64,000 bases of DNA from Hymenobacter mucosus (GTDB taxonomy: Bacteria > Bacteroidota > Bacteroidia > Cytophagales > Hymenobacteraceae), in the NCBI RefSeq assembly GCF_900188255.1, contig NZ_FZNS01000008.1, positions 1 through 64,000 on the forward strand, in the 5' to 3' direction. This document shows positions 31,862 to 41,336 of the stretch, one piece after another. Position numbers and translations under genes: made by a program. The notes beneath the pieces are model-generated. The model saw nothing but the letters and a program-made list of their open reading frames with translations. It did not search any database and was not told the DNA's origin. The stretch's first letter is position 1. Each line of letters opens with the position of its first letter.

Positions 31862-33931
31862 CTACACCCCCCCGGAGTACTTGCGGGTGGCCCATTCCAC
31901 CGTCATCAGACCCAGCAACAGGAAGAACAGCCACTTCAGGTTGATGAGGTCTTTGAGGTCTTCCTGCTCGTAGATGACGGGCTTGTAGTTTGCTTTTTGG
32001 ATGTCCTGGGCTAGTTGATCAAGCTGGGCGGGGTAGTATAGGCGCTGGCCGCTACGCTGGCTAAGCTGGCTAAGCAAATTGTGGTCGGCCCGCGACTGGA
32101 GCGCCTCTAGCTGCTGGTCTTGCACCAGCACTTCGCCGCGGTCCTGTTGAGGCTGGCCGCCCAGGGTAGCACGGGCAGCGTAGCGGTACAGGCCGCCGGG
32201 CAACGTGCCCAAGTGCAGAGGGGCGCCGTCTTCGGTGTTGGTGTACGTGAACGTGCGGGTTTTCTGCTGCTCATCGGTGAGCGTGAGGGTGATTTGCTGA
32301 CCGTAGATACGCTCAAAAATGGCGTTGTAGGTTTCAGCCCCGAAGGTTATATCGTCCTGCGTAGTAAAGGCGTCCTGGGTCGGATACACATCAAGGCGCT
32401 TCTTATTGGCATTCTGCGTGAGCAGTTGCAGCGTTCGAATAATCAGCCGGTCGTAGGCTTCAGGCCGGTCGTCGTGCTCCACAGATTCCTGGAGGCGCCA
32501 CTGCCAACTGCCATCCGTGAGCAAGGTAGCCTGGCGCTGCTGGGGCGTACCCCCGAAAACCAGCAGGGGCTTCTGCGTTTTGAGGCGCCCTACCTGCTGG
32601 TACAAGGCGGCCTCGGCGCTGCCACTCAGGCGCACATCGCCAAACGGTACGGGGGCGGGCGGATAGGTAGCGAACCGGGCCAGCGCTTCCGCTTCGAAGG
32701 TAAAACGGGAGAAGGCCGAGTTAAGCACGGGCGTCACATCGTCGGTCTGTTGGCCGCGGGGCTGCACGGTGAGGCCCGTGCTTATGGCGTTGTACGTCCC
32801 AAAATCCGACTGGCTACCCAGGATATACAAGGCCGGCAAACGACGCGTACGTACCAGGCTTAGTACTTCCTGCCCTTGCCCGGCCTGCGCCGGCAGCTGG
32901 TGTAAAATGGCAACATCGTAGTCTTGGGCTTTTAGCGGATTGATGCCAGGTAAATAGGTAGTGAGGTCGAAGTTGTCGTTCTGCAGGATAGCGGCACGCA
33001 GGGCCTTGAGGTCGGGGTGGGGAGCTGCGCCAGCCAGCAGCACCCGCAGCTTGCCCTTTACTACCTCCACGTACGCAAACTTGTTGTTATTCACAGGGGT
33101 GAACTCGCCCGCCTGCCGTGCTACTACTACCTCATAGCGTCGCTTGCCGGGGGCTGGGGCCGTTACTAGAAACGTGGTTTTGGTGCGCCGCTGGCCAGCG
33201 GGCAGGCTTACGCGTTTGGTTTGGAGAGTGCGGCCGTTTTCGCGGAGCACCACCGTGGCCGTGCCACCCGCAAAGCCATCGTACGCTACCTCGGCTTCCA
33301 CCGGAAACTGGTTGCCGCTGAACGCAACGCGGTTGTAAGTAAGAATGGGCAGGCTCAAGTCCTTTTTGGCAATGGTGTCACCCAGGCCCAGGCTATAAAT
33401 CGGGAAGTTATAGTCGGCAAACTGCGGGGCCCGGCCCTGGTTCACAAGGCCATCGGAGGCAAATACAACCCCCGCCAAGTTGCGGCCTTCATACTGCTCA
33501 CGCACGTTGGTTAGTAGCCCATCCAAGTCGCTAGATGCTGCCCGGAACTGCACTGAGTCGGGGCGGGTAGGGCGCACTTGGTCCAGCACGCGCGTTTCTA
33601 CCCGGAAGCCCCGCCCGCGCAACGTTTGGGCCAGTTGGGTCAGTCCTTGCGTAGCCTGCCGCAGCACCGGAGCCGGTGTAAATAAGCCTACCGATTGGGA
33701 GTTATCAACGGCTAGCACCAGGGTAGGCGCCTCGGTGGTATTAGTGGTGGTTTTGATAAAGGGCGAGAGGAGCAGAAAGCATAGAAAGCTTACCACCGCA
33801 AAGCGCACGAAAGCCAGCGCGTAGTTTACAGCCCGGCTCCAAGGCGCTTTGGCGGAATAAAGCAGCGCCGCGTAGCCCGCACCCACCAGCAGGCACAACA
33901 GAATAAACCAGGGAGAAGCAGATAGTACCAA
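31862..33931 (-). CDS. Membrane protein with vWA domain
   Basis: From the TTG at 33931 this encodes 689 residues. It opens with two membrane helices (SPWFILLCLLVGAGYAALLY and an AFVRFAVVSFLCFLLLSP segment), then a periplasmic or cytoplasmic vWA domain with an intact MIDAS start LVLAVDNSQSV, a large beta-rich middle, and a final helix KWLFFLLLGLMTVEWA. Related Bacteroidota proteins are putative membrane-associated vWA proteins near Bat-like genes, but no bat genes are adjacent. The frame is open to 34075. A -7 variant TACCTTCG on this strand (34015-34022) lies between the two starts and favours the shorter form. Function is not known. Confidence 0.75.
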   Translation of the reverse strand: MVLSASPWFILLCLLVGAGYAALLYSAKAPWSRAVNYALAFVRFAVVSFLCFLLLSPFIKTTTNTTEAPTLVLAVDNSQSVGLFTPAPVLRQATQGLTQLAQTLRGRGFRVETRVLDQVRPTRPDSVQFRAASSDLDGLLTNVREQYEGRNLAGVVFASDGLVNQGRAPQFADYNFPIYSLGLGDTIAKKDLSLPILTYNRVAFSGNQFPVEAEVAYDGFAGGTATVVLRENGRTLQTKRVSLPAGQRRTKTTFLVTAPAPGKRRYEVVVARQAGEFTPVNNNKFAYVEVVKGKLRVLLAGAAPHPDLKALRAAILQNDNFDLTTYLPGINPLKAQDYDVAILHQLPAQAGQGQEVLSLVRTRRLPALYILGSQSDFGTYNAISTGLTVQPRGQQTDDVTPVLNSAFSRFTFEAEALARFATYPPAPVPFGDVRLSGSAEAALYQQVGRLKTQKPLLVFGGTPQQRQATLLTDGSWQWRLQESVEHDDRPEAYDRLIIRTLQLLTQNANKKRLDVYPTQDAFTTQDDITFGAETYNAIFERIYGQQITLTLTDEQQKTRTFTYTNTEDGAPLHLGTLPGGLYRYAARATLGGQPQQDRGEVLVQDQQLEALQSRADHNLLSQLSQRSGQRLYYPAQLDQLAQDIQKANYKPVIYEQEDLKDLINLKWLFFLLLGLMTVEWATRKYSGGV

Positions 33932-34161
33932 AGGCAGAACGGTATAGCAACTGCATGAAAGAACCCCAGTTCTACCCGCATAGTTGCGCAGGATAGTCTC
34001 CGGGGTTAGTAAAACGAAGGTAGGGACTTGTGAGAGAGAAAATAGGTGAAAGTTACCTTCGGCCCTTTGAGCCAATGCCTAAAACTTGTAATTAAGTCGA
34101 AATAAGGTTTGCTGGTACTATGGCGCTACCCTTGCAGTTCAGGTGAGACCATGAGTACCTC

Positions 34162-34830
34162 TTACTGCACCGTTACTAGCTCCTTGCTTTCTAGCATCTG
34201 AACCGGGGAAATAACTTTTTCATCCAGTGGAATACGATTTCCGTACCGTTCGCGCAGCTTGGCTTGCACGGCGGAGTGGCTCAGGTCGAACTCGCGTAGT
34301 GTTTGCAGTTCACCTATTTCGCGGCCGGTAGCTTGCTGGTACATCTTCCAGAGCAGCTCCGAGCAGTAAATCCGATCATCAGACCAGCCGAAGTATAAGT
34401 CGTAGTTCTTGCCGCGGTACTGCTCGCCGGCCGCTTGGAGGCGCTGCAAGGCTGCGGGTGTCAGCACCGTCCTGGCATCGCGCAGGCGTTTTATGACCAC
34501 CTTGCCATCCTTGCCGCGCGCTGCCCAGGCTACCAAAGAGGTTTCGCTTACAGGTTGCACCGCTTCAAATACGCGCCACTCTCCGTTCTTATGAAACAGA
34601 ATGCCGCAGTGACTATAGGGCGAGTGCGTAGCCAGTTGTATCGCCTGGCTTTGCGCCGACTGGGACGTTTGAAAAATTAGGTCGCCGTTGTGGAGCCTGG
34701 CGCTAAGGCGGGCGACGGTGGCTTGGGCAGCTTGTGCTTGCTGGTAACGGGTAAGCCTACGCCATAGGCGCGGATAGCACGCTACTGAAATGGCTAGCAG
34801 TACTAATACAGGTAGGAGGAAACGAAACAT
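34162..34830 (-). CDS. YiiX-like permuted papain-fold peptidase/amidase
   Basis: A 222-residue protein from ATG 34830 with an N-terminal signal or anchor (MFRFLLPVLVLLAISVAC). Residues about 45-80 contain NGDLIFQTSQSAQSQAIQLA and the catalytic His of SPYSHCGILF. The catalytic Cys is in DRIYCSELLWKMY near residue 163. This His-before-Cys order is that of the circularly permuted NlpC/P60 group (YiiX/YebB). Members hydrolyse amide or ester bonds in the envelope; the substrate here is unknown. It is transcribed alone. Confidence 0.85.
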   Translation of the reverse strand: MFRFLLPVLVLLAISVACYPRLWRRLTRYQQAQAAQATVARLSARLHNGDLIFQTSQSAQSQAIQLATHSPYSHCGILFHKNGEWRVFEAVQPVSETSLVAWAARGKDGKVVIKRLRDARTVLTPAALQRLQAAGEQYRGKNYDLYFGWSDDRIYCSELLWKMYQQATGREIGELQTLREFDLSHSAVQAKLRERYGNRIPLDEKVISPVQMLESKELVTVQ

Positions 34831-34963
34831 ACGTGTACCTAGAGTAGCGTAGTACAATGATAAGCCTTCCAACCAGACTGTGCCACAAGTGGCGCATACC
34901 ACTAGGTTTTGTCACCTGGGGTAGATTGGGTGGTTTCCCGCCGGCCTATCTGCCAGCTTGCAG

Positions 34964-35004
34964 AAGCAAAAAGGGGGCGCCAAGTTGGCGCCCCCTTTTT
35001 GCTT
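34964..35004. terminator. Terminator of the T9SS protein gene, 20-bp perfect stem
   Basis: Arms 34964-34983 and 34985-35004 are exact reverse complements around one base, with GGGGGCGCC in the stem and A/T runs at the base. It is 16 bases past the stop codon of the minus-strand gene and reads as a terminator in either direction. Confidence 0.88.
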
Positions 35005-35020
35005 GCTTTATAGCCTATGC

Positions 35021-38000
35021 TTACTTGTTCAGTACAACCCGAATGGTTTGAACCTTGCCGTCAATGAGCAGACGACCTGTGTACAGACCTGCGGGTAGCG
35101 CGCTGCCTTCCAGCGTGAACTCGTAATCTTGACCGCCTTGCACGACGCCGTTGTGGAACGTCTTCACTACCTGACCAAGCGAGTTATAGATTTGTAGCTG
35201 AGCCGTGCCCGTGCTTACGGGGCGGAAGTGAACCACGGTGCGCTCCGCGAAGGGGTTGGGGTATGCTTCGAACAGCAAAGCTGCGGTAGCCGTGCTGGTA
35301 GCGTCGCCGAGAAGCTGAGCGTCGGAAGAGGACTTCGCCTGCAGACTTCCTGCGCACGTGCCTAGCTGGTCGCCGTGCGCCAGGTGGCCCGCAATATCAC
35401 CGAGGGGCTCGCATTGGGATGAGCCTTTGTGGCACACCATAATGCCCTTGTTCTTGTTGCCACAACGTACGTCAATTACTTGCAGCACTACGCTCTTGGT
35501 AGCAGTACAGCCCGAGTTGCTGGTCACCGTTACGGTATACGTGAACGTGCCGGCAGCCGTAGCGGTGAACACCGGGTTGGCGCTGGTGGCATTGCTTAGG
35601 CCAGTGGCCGGGCTCCAGCGGTAGCTTACCCCACCCGAAGCCGCCAGCGTAACGCTCTGCGGACCGTAGCCGAAGTATAAGTTGGTAGGTACTCCCCCCG
35701 TATACACCGTCGAAGAAGGCTTCACGGCAATAGCTGGAGTAGGAACCGTGCCCGTCACGTTGATAATGGCGGTCTGGCTGGCGGTGTTGCCGTACCGGTC
35801 GGTAGCCGTCAGCGTTACAGTGTTGGCGCCGATGTTCTCACAGCTGAAAGTGGTTTGGCTGAGGGCTAACGTAGCAATGCCACAGGCGTCGGTGCTGCCG
35901 TTGTTTACCTGTGCCGCCGTAACAGTAGCTGTGCCATTGCTGAGCGCTACAGTTACGTTCTGGGTGAGCACCAGAGGAGCCTGCTTGTCTTGCACCGTCA
36001 CCACGAAGGTTTGCGTATCGGTGCCGCAGCGGTTGGTAGCCGTGGCCGTAACGGTGGTAGCGCCTACCGGGAAAATGTAGGGCGAAGTGATGGTGGTAGC
36101 AACGCCTTCCTTCACGATAGAGTAGGTAATGCTAGGCTCTGGGTCGCCAGAAACGGTGGCCGCAAAAAGTACTGGGGCTCCGCACTGGTCGGCGGCCGCG
36201 GTAGCCACCGGAACGGTGGGTACTGCCAGCACCGGTGGCTCGCACGTAATGCCCGTTTTAACAGCTTTGTAGGTGGTGCCAACGCGAATACCATCTACCA
36301 CCAAGTTAGGGGAGCTGGCACCCTGGCGTAAGGCTACGGAACCAATGTTGTCGTTGGGCGCGGCGGGAGTGGCGCCGGTTTCCGTTGCGCTAGCCGTGGC
36401 CGTGGCGTGCTCCGTGTCGGTAGTTGGGTTGATGAAAAGCTGGGCGGTGCTGCCCGTTTCAGTAAACGAGTACTTCAACACAATTAGGTGCGTGGCATTC
36501 AACTCATACTGCTCCGTGGTGAAAGTAGTAGTACCCGTGCCGCTAGTGATGCCAAACTGCACTTTGTTGGTGGTGGCATCTTTGCGCACGTAGATGCGGC
36601 TGCGGAACGTGGTGCCAATGGCTTTCGGGCCAAGATGGAAGAAGTAGTCGCCGGCCAAGCTTGTAGAAGCGTTGGCCACATTCACCAGGTAAGACACATA
36701 CACGGGCGTGCGGGCATATACTGCTTCAAAGGTGCGGTTAACGTCTTCGCCACTTGCTACCACGGCGGCGGCGTTGCCGCTGTTTGGGCCGTAGCCTGGG
36801 TATGAAAGGCCGGTAGCCGTTACCGCAACGGGTTTGGTACCCGCTCCACTGTGAGCCGTCCAGTTAGTTGCCGTCAGCAAGGAACCCGCCGCATAGTCGA
36901 AATTCTCTTCCAGCAGCAGAGCCGTAGGAATGGGCGTTGTCGTCTGGGTGAGGGTCCCCGGCGTCGTTGTCAGGTAATTCTCGGCGTAGGGCGTGTTGTT
37001 GTCGTTGAAGGCAAATACCGTGAAGTAGTAGGGTGTGTTGGGGCGTAGGTTGGTAACCGTCAGGGTGTCGCCGGTTCCGTTGTACACCACGTAGTTGCCC
37101 TTGCCCAGCACGCTGCCTTTGCCGAAAGCTGCGTCGGCGAGATAAGTGGTAGCATTTACAGGTTCCGCGTCTACGGCGCTGCCCAGGCGAGCTACTACCA
37201 GGCGTTTTGCACCATCACCCCCAGTTAGATTAAGCTGCAAGGAGGAGCCCGTTACCTGGGTGGCGGTGAGGCTAGCCGGACTAGTAGGCTGAGCTGCCAG
37301 GGGTACTTCTACGGTTGTAAACGAAAGCTCTTCGCCGTAGGCCGTGCTGGTGGCGTTGGTCGCATAGGCCCGCACGTAGTAGGTAGTGCCGGGCAGCAAA
37401 CCAGTGATGGTGCTGGCAAACGTTCCCGTGCCAGTACCGTCCGACGTCTTGGTTGTGCCCAGAAGCGGGTTGGCAGTCCGGGACCATACTACGCCTCGTG
37501 CTGTTACGGCGCTGCCACCGTCGGTGTCCACCGTGCCGCCCGTGGTAGCTGTGGTAGGCGTCAGGCCCGACAGGGTGGTGGTGCTTAATGATGCGGGATA
37601 CATAGGCTCAACGCCCGTGCCGGATACGGCCACGGCTGCGGCGGGCAGGCCCGTGCTCGTTACCGGAATGGTAGCTTCACTGGCCTGGACAGCCGTGGGG
37701 GTAAAGCGCACGTCGATGACGGTAGTGGGCACCTCACCGTTTACGGGCTGTAGCACAATGGCGCAGCAAGCAAAAGGGGTGTTGCCCGTGCGAATTTCAA
37801 AGCCTGTGGGTGGCGTGATGGTAATGTTATCGGAAAGGTTGGTTCCGCCAACGGTAAAGCTTTTTAAGGGGGCGCCTTCGCCGAGAGCTATGTTGCCAAA
37901 GCTAGGAAGGCTAGTGGCCGAGACAGTCAGGGCCGGAACAGAAATCGGGGCCGACACCGTAACCGTAATTGGTTCACTCACGCCCGTGGCAGAGGCGCAG

Positions 38001-39256
38001 GCGCTGGTAGTGGTAGCTTCCGCAACTACATAATACGTACCTGCCGTGGGGAAATCACTGCCCTGTAGTTGGTAGGAATTAGTAGTAGCGCCGGCAATGG
38101 CCGCGTAGAGGCCGGTGGGGCTAGTGGCGTACTTCCAGGTAAAAGTAGAGGTAGCAGCGGTGCTGGCTTGCAGCGTGGCACCCGTACCGGTAGTTGGCAC
38201 GGTTTGGGCCAGCGTAGGCGAAACCGTAACGGTGTTGGTGGCCGCGGCCAAGCTAACCGTCAGGTCCGTGCCGTTGTCGGTGCCGTAGGTAGCCGGAGCG
38301 TCGTTGAGCACGCGCACGCGGTACTTACTGCCGCTAGCCGTACCGGCCGGAATAACCGCGGTGATAGGAGAGCTGCTGCCCGTGCCGATAATGTTGGTGG
38401 TCGTAGTAGCCGTAAATACGCCGGCCGCGTCCGACAGCTGCACTTTGTACGTTCCGGTGAAGGAGCCACTGCCGGTGTAGGGCACCACAAACTCGGGGCT
38501 GCCCGCCGTAGTAGTGACGCAGAAGGACGTGGTAGCTACTGCCCCCGTGGTGATGGTGGTAGTTGCGGGGCTTTCGGACGTAGCCGCCGTTACCTGCAGG
38601 TTGTCGATGCTGATTTTGGGGCGGCTGCCGCTAGGAGCAATTCCGCCGGCACTGGCGCTCATGTAGAAGCGTACCTTGGCCTGGGCGTTGTTGTTGAAGG
38701 CAGCTGGCAGCGCAACTGTCAGCTTGCCCGAAGCAGCTAGGTTGTTGGTGAGGACAGTGGCGGTTTGGGGTAAGTCAATGAATAAGCCGTTGGGCCCCGT
38801 GTTAGTTTGCAGCTTGAAAGTAGACTGCCGGTTGCCGGTTGAGTTATTGACCTCGGCCCAGTCAAGGCTAATGGTTCCTGCCGCAGTGCCCGAAAAGTCG
38901 AGGTGCAAGTCGAAGGCAGCTGGCTTTTCTCCGTCACTACCCGTCGATAACAAGACAATGGCGGCGGTTCCTTTCTGCACGCCCCCGGTAGAGCCGGTAC
39001 TAAAAACCGTGTTGGTGTTAGGGTAAACAGGGTCGGGGTAGGCCACGCCGAACCGGTTTGCGCCGGTGCCGGTCGAGAAGTTGCTTCCCCAGGTAGCAAT
39101 GGCTGTAAAAGCCTCCTGATAAGTACCCTCTCGCAATGGGTAAGGTGTCGGGGCCGTGGTTTGGGCCCAACTCAGTTGCACCCCCATCAATAAGAGGAAA
39201 GCCAGAGCAGCCGACCACTTCTTAACGTTCGAAACGCTACTATAAAAAATTGTCAT
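35021..39256 (-). CDS. Large secreted multidomain protein with T9SS sorting domain
   Basis: A 1411-residue exported protein. A signal peptide ends near SWAQ (residue 31). An N-terminal jelly-roll-like region follows (GSNFSTGTGANRFGVAY), then immunoglobulin-like and fibronectin type III-like modules (LLPGTTYYVRAYATNATS; LRPNTPYYFTVFAFNDNN), HYR-like repeats (VGATTVTATATNRCGTDTQT) and a short cysteine/histidine motif (VCHKGSSQCEPLGDIAGHLA then HGDQLGTC). The last 80 residues are a type A T9SS sorting domain: AYPNPFAERTVVHF, LQIYNSLGQVV, GLYTGRLLIDGK. The protein should be exported and anchored or released at the cell surface, with adhesive or matrix-type modules. The secreted nuclease gene ends 42 bases upstream. 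Confidence 0.88.
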   Translation of the reverse strand: MTIFYSSVSNVKKWSAALAFLLLMGVQLSWAQTTAPTPYPLREGTYQEAFTAIATWGSNFSTGTGANRFGVAYPDPVYPNTNTVFSTGSTGGVQKGTAAIVLLSTGSDGEKPAAFDLHLDFSGTAAGTISLDWAEVNNSTGNRQSTFKLQTNTGPNGLFIDLPQTATVLTNNLAASGKLTVALPAAFNNNAQAKVRFYMSASAGGIAPSGSRPKISIDNLQVTAATSESPATTTITTGAVATTSFCVTTTAGSPEFVVPYTGSGSFTGTYKVQLSDAAGVFTATTTTNIIGTGSSSPITAVIPAGTASGSKYRVRVLNDAPATYGTDNGTDLTVSLAAATNTVTVSPTLAQTVPTTGTGATLQASTAATSTFTWKYATSPTGLYAAIAGATTNSYQLQGSDFPTAGTYYVVAEATTTSACASATGVSEPITVTVSAPISVPALTVSATSLPSFGNIALGEGAPLKSFTVGGTNLSDNITITPPTGFEIRTGNTPFACCAIVLQPVNGEVPTTVIDVRFTPTAVQASEATIPVTSTGLPAAAVAVSGTGVEPMYPASLSTTTLSGLTPTTATTGGTVDTDGGSAVTARGVVWSRTANPLLGTTKTSDGTGTGTFASTITGLLPGTTYYVRAYATNATSTAYGEELSFTTVEVPLAAQPTSPASLTATQVTGSSLQLNLTGGDGAKRLVVARLGSAVDAEPVNATTYLADAAFGKGSVLGKGNYVVYNGTGDTLTVTNLRPNTPYYFTVFAFNDNNTPYAENYLTTTPGTLTQTTTPIPTALLLEENFDYAAGSLLTATNWTAHSGAGTKPVAVTATGLSYPGYGPNSGNAAAVVASGEDVNRTFEAVYARTPVYVSYLVNVANASTSLAGDYFFHLGPKAIGTTFRSRIYVRKDATTNKVQFGITSGTGTTTFTTEQYELNATHLIVLKYSFTETGSTAQLFINPTTDTEHATATASATETGATPAAPNDNIGSVALRQGASSPNLVVDGIRVGTTYKAVKTGITCEPPVLAVPTVPVATAAADQCGAPVLFAATVSGDPEPSITYSIVKEGVATTITSPYIFPVGATTVTATATNRCGTDTQTFVVTVQDKQAPLVLTQNVTVALSNGTATVTAAQVNNGSTDACGIATLALSQTTFSCENIGANTVTLTATDRYGNTASQTAIINVTGTVPTPAIAVKPSSTVYTGGVPTNLYFGYGPQSVTLAASGGVSYRWSPATGLSNATSANPVFTATAAGTFTYTVTVTSNSGCTATKSVVLQVIDVRCGNKNKGIMVCHKGSSQCEPLGDIAGHLAHGDQLGTCAGSLQAKSSSDAQLLGDATSTATAALLFEAYPNPFAERTVVHFRPVSTGTAQLQIYNSLGQVVKTFHNGVVQGGQDYEFTLEGSALPAGLYTGRLLIDGKVQTIRVVLNK

Positions 39257-39298
39257 ACAGACGATTCAGTCTTTTCAAAAAGCAACAGGAAGAGAAAA

Positions 39299-40624
39299 CT
39301 ACAGCGCCGGACCGGCATCTACTTTCGATTCGAGGGCCGCTTGCACCTCCAGCGGCAGCTTCGACAGCAAGTCGTAGCCGGTGGCCTCCTCAATGGCGTC
39401 TACGCTGGTGCGGAACGTGCCCCAGTTGGTTTCCCGAATGCCCGTAGTGTTGGGCATATCCACGGCAATGACCCGGGTAGTAGCGGAGATGCGCGCGACG
39501 TCATTGTCGCCTACCGGCAGAATCACAATCACCTTCCAGGTGCGCTTGGGCACCGTCACGCGGCCTTGGTCAATGGAGGTAATCAGGCCGCCTGCCCCAC
39601 CGCCTACGCCGTAGCTGCCGCAGATGACGTACACTTCATTGCTGGGCAGAAACGTGCGGGTATAGCTTTCCAGCGCGGCCCAAGGGCCCTGGTTGTTGTC
39701 GCCCGTCTGCGGCATCATGTTGGTCATCAAGAAGGTAGCTGAGTTATCTTCCAGAGTAGACGTACGGTCGGCAGAAGGGCAGTTGTGGCCCCGGTCGAAG
39801 CCCGTGTTGGAGTAGCTGGTGTTTTGTACTTGGTACCAGCCCGCGGGTAGGGAAGTATCGTTGCGGAAGTCGTCCTGGCGGTCAATGCTGCCGCGGTTGG
39901 TGATGTCCAGGTGCCAGCTCACCCAGTTAGGCTTGCCCTGGTCGCGGTTGTAGCCAATGACGAACTGCGGCTTTGTGAGCAGGTAGTTGTTATACGAGTT
40001 GAGGTCCGTAGTGGCGCCGCTTGGGTTACCCAGGGCTAAGTTGTCGTTGTCAACCGATGGCTGTACCACGCCGTACTCCGTCACCGCGAAGTCGTCGATG
40101 TTTAGCCGGGCCGCCCCACCCGATGTCTTCCGAATCTCGAATTTGACGTGGCCGGGAATGTTAGCGGTAAAGGATACTACCTGTAGGGTAGGGGAGGTCG
40201 TGAATACTGTGTTTCCCACCTTTGTCCACTTGTTGCAGTTGCAGGCCTCTGACTGGGCCCACAGCTCCCAGCTGCTGCTGGCGTCGGTGCCGTAGATGGC
40301 GTGCTGCACCGTGATGGTAGAAGCTCCGGTTGGCAGGAAGAACTCCATGGTGAGCTTGCCGTTTTGCTGCAGGCGCACACTCTGCGTACCGGTCTTGTGG
40401 TCAGCGTCGGAGCTACCTAGCGCGGCATTAGTCAGGGTCCAGTTGCCAGTAGCCAGTGCCGCAGAAGCCGCAGGATAGTCCGGCTTGGTCCCCGTGTCGA
40501 ATGACTCTTGAAAAGTAACTGCGGCAGACTCCTCAGTGGCTGGGCTACTTGCGCGAACCGGACCATACGCCAAGCACGAGAGTAGAAATAAACAGCGCAG
40601 ATAACTGCGTAAATTTTTTGACAT
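39299..40624 (-). CDS. Secreted DNA/RNA non-specific endonuclease
   Basis: A 441-residue secreted nuclease. A signal peptide (MSKNLRSYLRCLFLLSCLAY) precedes a beta-rich accessory region (35-190, with SFDTGTKPDY and LNIDDFAVTEYG). The NUC1/ENDO_G-type beta-beta-alpha metal domain follows. The active-site DRGH is at 277-280 in GFDRGHNCPSADR, and the metal Asn lies in MTNMMPQTGDNNQGPW. It should cleave single- and double-stranded nucleic acids outside the cell, for nutrition or eDNA turnover. It lacks a T9SS tail. It may be co-transcribed with the large T9SS protein 42 bases downstream. Confidence 0.9.
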   Translation of the reverse strand: MSKNLRSYLRCLFLLSCLAYGPVRASSPATEESAAVTFQESFDTGTKPDYPAASAALATGNWTLTNAALGSSDADHKTGTQSVRLQQNGKLTMEFFLPTGASTITVQHAIYGTDASSSWELWAQSEACNCNKWTKVGNTVFTTSPTLQVVSFTANIPGHVKFEIRKTSGGAARLNIDDFAVTEYGVVQPSVDNDNLALGNPSGATTDLNSYNNYLLTKPQFVIGYNRDQGKPNWVSWHLDITNRGSIDRQDDFRNDTSLPAGWYQVQNTSYSNTGFDRGHNCPSADRTSTLEDNSATFLMTNMMPQTGDNNQGPWAALESYTRTFLPSNEVYVICGSYGVGGGAGGLITSIDQGRVTVPKRTWKVIVILPVGDNDVARISATTRVIAVDMPNTTGIRETNWGTFRTSVDAIEEATGYDLLSKLPLEVQAALESKVDAGPAL

Positions 40625-41336
40625 ACAGCGGCAAGAAAAAAGTATTCAAACAAGTTCCAGCCGACCCATATGGGTATCGGCCAAGCCACAAAATTACACC
40701 TCGGATAGGATCGGTTTATTATGAAATTGTTACTAAAGAATAGATAATAACATATATCTATAAAATAGTACAATTATTTATTTGTTTACCAAAGCCGATT
40801 TTGCTTGTCAGGAGCCGACATGAGTAGCTGCTGGACAGACTTGTACCATCAAAATCGGGTGGGTGTATAAGAGCCTTTGCAAACCGCTGGTAGATGTACA
40901 AAAGGGCTTGTTAATTGGCCCCTAACTCACAGGGGTACGCAGCGAGCCTACTAGCGCTAAGAGCAAGGCTCTTACACTCCAAGCCTGCTAAGCGCAACAG
41001 GTATAGGGTAGCAGAAGTACCCGAGGCTAGTGGAGAAACTGAACTATAAATAGTCCAGTAAAAAACATTATGCCCAGGTAGGCCCACGGAAGGCTACACT
41101 TTCACTACTACCCTGTCCTGCAATATCCTACCTAACACATCTGGAGTAGGATGTAATACAGAGCGGCCATCATCCTAATGCAGATTGATAATGCGGTAAG
41201 TATTTGTATTATAATAGGTTGAATGTTGGTTGGGACGAAAAGTCAGCGCATAAAGAAGCCCTTTCGCTTAAACACGCTGCTTAGCAAGCGGAGTGGTTAA
41301 GCGAAAGGGCCCAGAGTAAGAAGGAGCCTAGGACGA
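40625..41336. other. AT-rich intergenic region
   Basis: These 712 bases lie between the start of the nuclease gene and the end of fabG. They are notably AT-rich from 40720 to 40790, unlike the coding sequence around. They hold a small hairpin (TAAGAGC-AAG-GCTCTTA, 40958-40974) and the fabG terminator at the right end. The nuclease promoter must lie at the left end, but I see no clear TAnnTTTG box. No ORF, tRNA or repeat array is supported. Confidence 0.5.
41258..41310 (-). terminator. Hairpin downstream of fabG
   Basis: GCCCTTTCGCTTAA (41258-41271) and TTAAGCGAAAGGGC (41297-41310) form a perfect 14-bp stem. The loop holds an inner GCTT-AGC-AAGC hairpin. On the minus strand it is followed by TTCTTTATG, a weak T tract. 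Confidence 0.65.

Noticed and set aside
31862..34075. The full 737-codon reading of the vWA membrane protein
   Set aside because: The extra N-terminal residues from TTG 34075 are upstream of a -7-like box (34015-34022) and have no membrane or signal character; the TTG at 33931 fits better.
37386..38033. A 215-codon plus-strand frame within the T9SS protein gene
   Set aside because: It is a shadow of Thr/Val/Ala-rich repeats read on the other strand.
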